A stretch of DNA of 6,292 nt, from the NCBI GenBank assembly GCA_024640925.1, contig JAHEEB010000267.1, positions 1-6,292 on the forward strand. Reading direction: 5' to 3'. Under the pieces are notes generated by a model. It was not told the DNA's origin and ran no database searches. It worked only from the letters and a program-made list of their open reading frames with translations. Position numbers and translations under genes: made by a program. The stretch is from Bacteroidota bacterium. Its GTDB lineage: Bacteria; Bacteroidota; Bacteroidia; Bacteroidales; UBA10428. Shown here piece after piece: positions 5,311 to 6,292 of the stretch (position 1 is its first letter; the number at the start of each line of letters is the position of its first letter).

Positions 5311-6213
5311 TTATTTTTTGGAATTCCACTTTTTCCCAAGGTAAACCATACTGTTTATGAACCCATCGCGCCAGTAATTCCAGTTATGTTCACCTACCCT
5401 CATATGAAATTCATGATGAATATTATATTTCATCAATAAATCGTGAAATGCATCGTTCGATGAAAAGAGAAAATCCTGCATTCCACAATCGATATACCAA
5501 TTTATTCTTTTCAATGTATCAGCATTTGAACTATCGATAAGATAATACGGGCTGTTATTTTTCCAGTGTTCTGTTATCCGATCAGCTCCTTTAAGGGAAT
5601 CGCCATAAATTGAGGCAAACTTTTTTTCGTAATTTGCCTGAGGTAACTGCATAAATATTTCAGGAGTGCGCACTGCTGCACTAAGCGATATGGAAACTCC
5701 AAACAAACCCGGATGTTTAATGGGAATTAGAAGAGCACCAAAACCTCCCATCGATAAACCACCGATAGCTTCATTCTCCTGATTTGGATAGGTACGATAA
5801 TTCGAATTGATATAGGGAATCAATTCAGACACAAAAAAATCTTCATATGAGAATGTATTGTTGTAATTATTGATACAATATGAATTACTCACATCGGGCA
5901 TTACAATAATAAATGGTGTAATATTTTTAGAATTGATAAGACTATCGGCCAGATGATCAACATTGGAACGACGAATCCAGCTTGTTTCATCTCCATCAAA
6001 ACCATGAAGCAAATATAAAACAGGATACCTGTTCTTTGTATTTAAGAAATAGGAAGGTGGTAAATAAATCGAATAATACATTTTTTGTCCAAGAATTTTG
6101 CTGGTTAGCTCTTTTGATAGCAAAACTTTTCCCTGGGGTTGAGAACATGCGGTAACACACAGAAATAAAAATGTTACAATTAACGCAAAAGTGTACTTAT
6201 ACTTAAAATTCAT
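5311..6213 (-). CDS. Lipoprotein esterase of the alpha/beta-hydrolase fold (esterase D/feruloyl-esterase-like family)
   Basis: A 300-residue protein starting at the ATG at 6213. The N-terminus is a lipoprotein signal peptide: positive start, hydrophobic core, and lipobox VTAC with the acylated Cys at 23, so the enzyme should sit on a membrane facing the periplasm or outside. The esterase domain covers about 30-297. It shows MYYSIYLPPSY, the oxyanion-side YPVLYLLHGFDGDETSW (63-79), the nucleophile elbow GGLSMGG with Ser154, a likely acid Asp247 (CGMQDFLF) and His276 (GEHNWNYW). This order and length fit the PF00756-type family, which includes S-formylglutathione hydrolases, acetylxylan and feruloyl esterases and siderophore esterases. 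The substrate cannot be told here; a carbohydrate ester is the common case for secreted Bacteroidota members. No sugar-degradation genes are adjacent. The 79 bp upstream (6214-6292) show no certain promoter; TAACTTTT near 6245 only half fits the phylum's -7 element. Confidence 0.93.
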   Translation of the reverse strand: MNFKYKYTFALIVTFLFLCVTACSQPQGKVLLSKELTSKILGQKMYYSIYLPPSYFLNTKNRYPVLYLLHGFDGDETSWIRRSNVDHLADSLINSKNITPFIIVMPDVSNSYCINNYNNTFSYEDFFVSELIPYINSNYRTYPNQENEAIGGLSMGGFGALLIPIKHPGLFGVSISLSAAVRTPEIFMQLPQANYEKKFASIYGDSLKGADRITEHWKNNSPYYLIDSSNADTLKRINWYIDCGMQDFLFSSNDAFHDLLMKYNIHHEFHMRVGEHNWNYWRDGFINSMVYLGKKWNSKK

Positions 6214-6292
6214 GTGAGAGATTTATTAAATTCTCCCGAAAAGTTAATGTTTTCTTTTAGTTTTCATTACGAATCAATCAATAAAAAATTTA

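Overview
The window is AT-rich and looks like a chromosomal segment of a member of the Bacteroidota (Bacteroidia or Marinilabiliales-like). The reasons are the gene families present (a secreted bleomycin-hydrolase-like C1 peptidase followed by a small Cys-rich DUF6485-type protein, a lipoprotein esterase, and an ECF sigma factor paired with a small membrane protein), the weak or absent Shine-Dalgarno sequences, and the codon use. Every convincing gene lies on the minus strand. Family assignments come from motif recognition and memory, not from searches.

Right part (3754-6213), conserved: a lipoprotein alpha/beta-hydrolase esterase (5311-6213) is followed by a secreted C1-family cysteine peptidase (3938-5143). 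Its last codons overlap the start of a 64-residue, eight-cysteine protein (3754-3948), so those two are probably translationally coupled.

Left part (1-1160): an ECF-type sigma factor gene (666-1160) is followed after 10 bp by a four-helix membrane protein (59-655), a candidate regulator of the sigma factor. Just past the end of that operon, bases 1-49 fold like domain VI of a group II intron, bulged branch-point adenosine included. The 3' end of an intron lying left of the window therefore seems to abut the operon.

Middle part (1161-3720), accessory and decaying: a 42-bp near-perfect palindrome; a broken small gene (1443-1585) with one frameshift and one nonsense change; a 5'-truncated fragment resembling a trypco2 domain (1608-1877); a GC-richer block at the truncation junction (1878-1965); an intact 264-residue protein of unknown function with a HEPN-like KHxR segment (1966-2760); and a large repeat domain (3035-3720). 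The repeat domain is built on multiples of 7 bp (a 7-mer array, 21-bp units and 42-bp units) and is bounded by inverted copies of CAGTGGTAAA. Reading frames across it on both strands are best explained by the period being divisible by 3. The repeat domain, the intron end and the broken conflict-system-like gene are the parts most worth following up.
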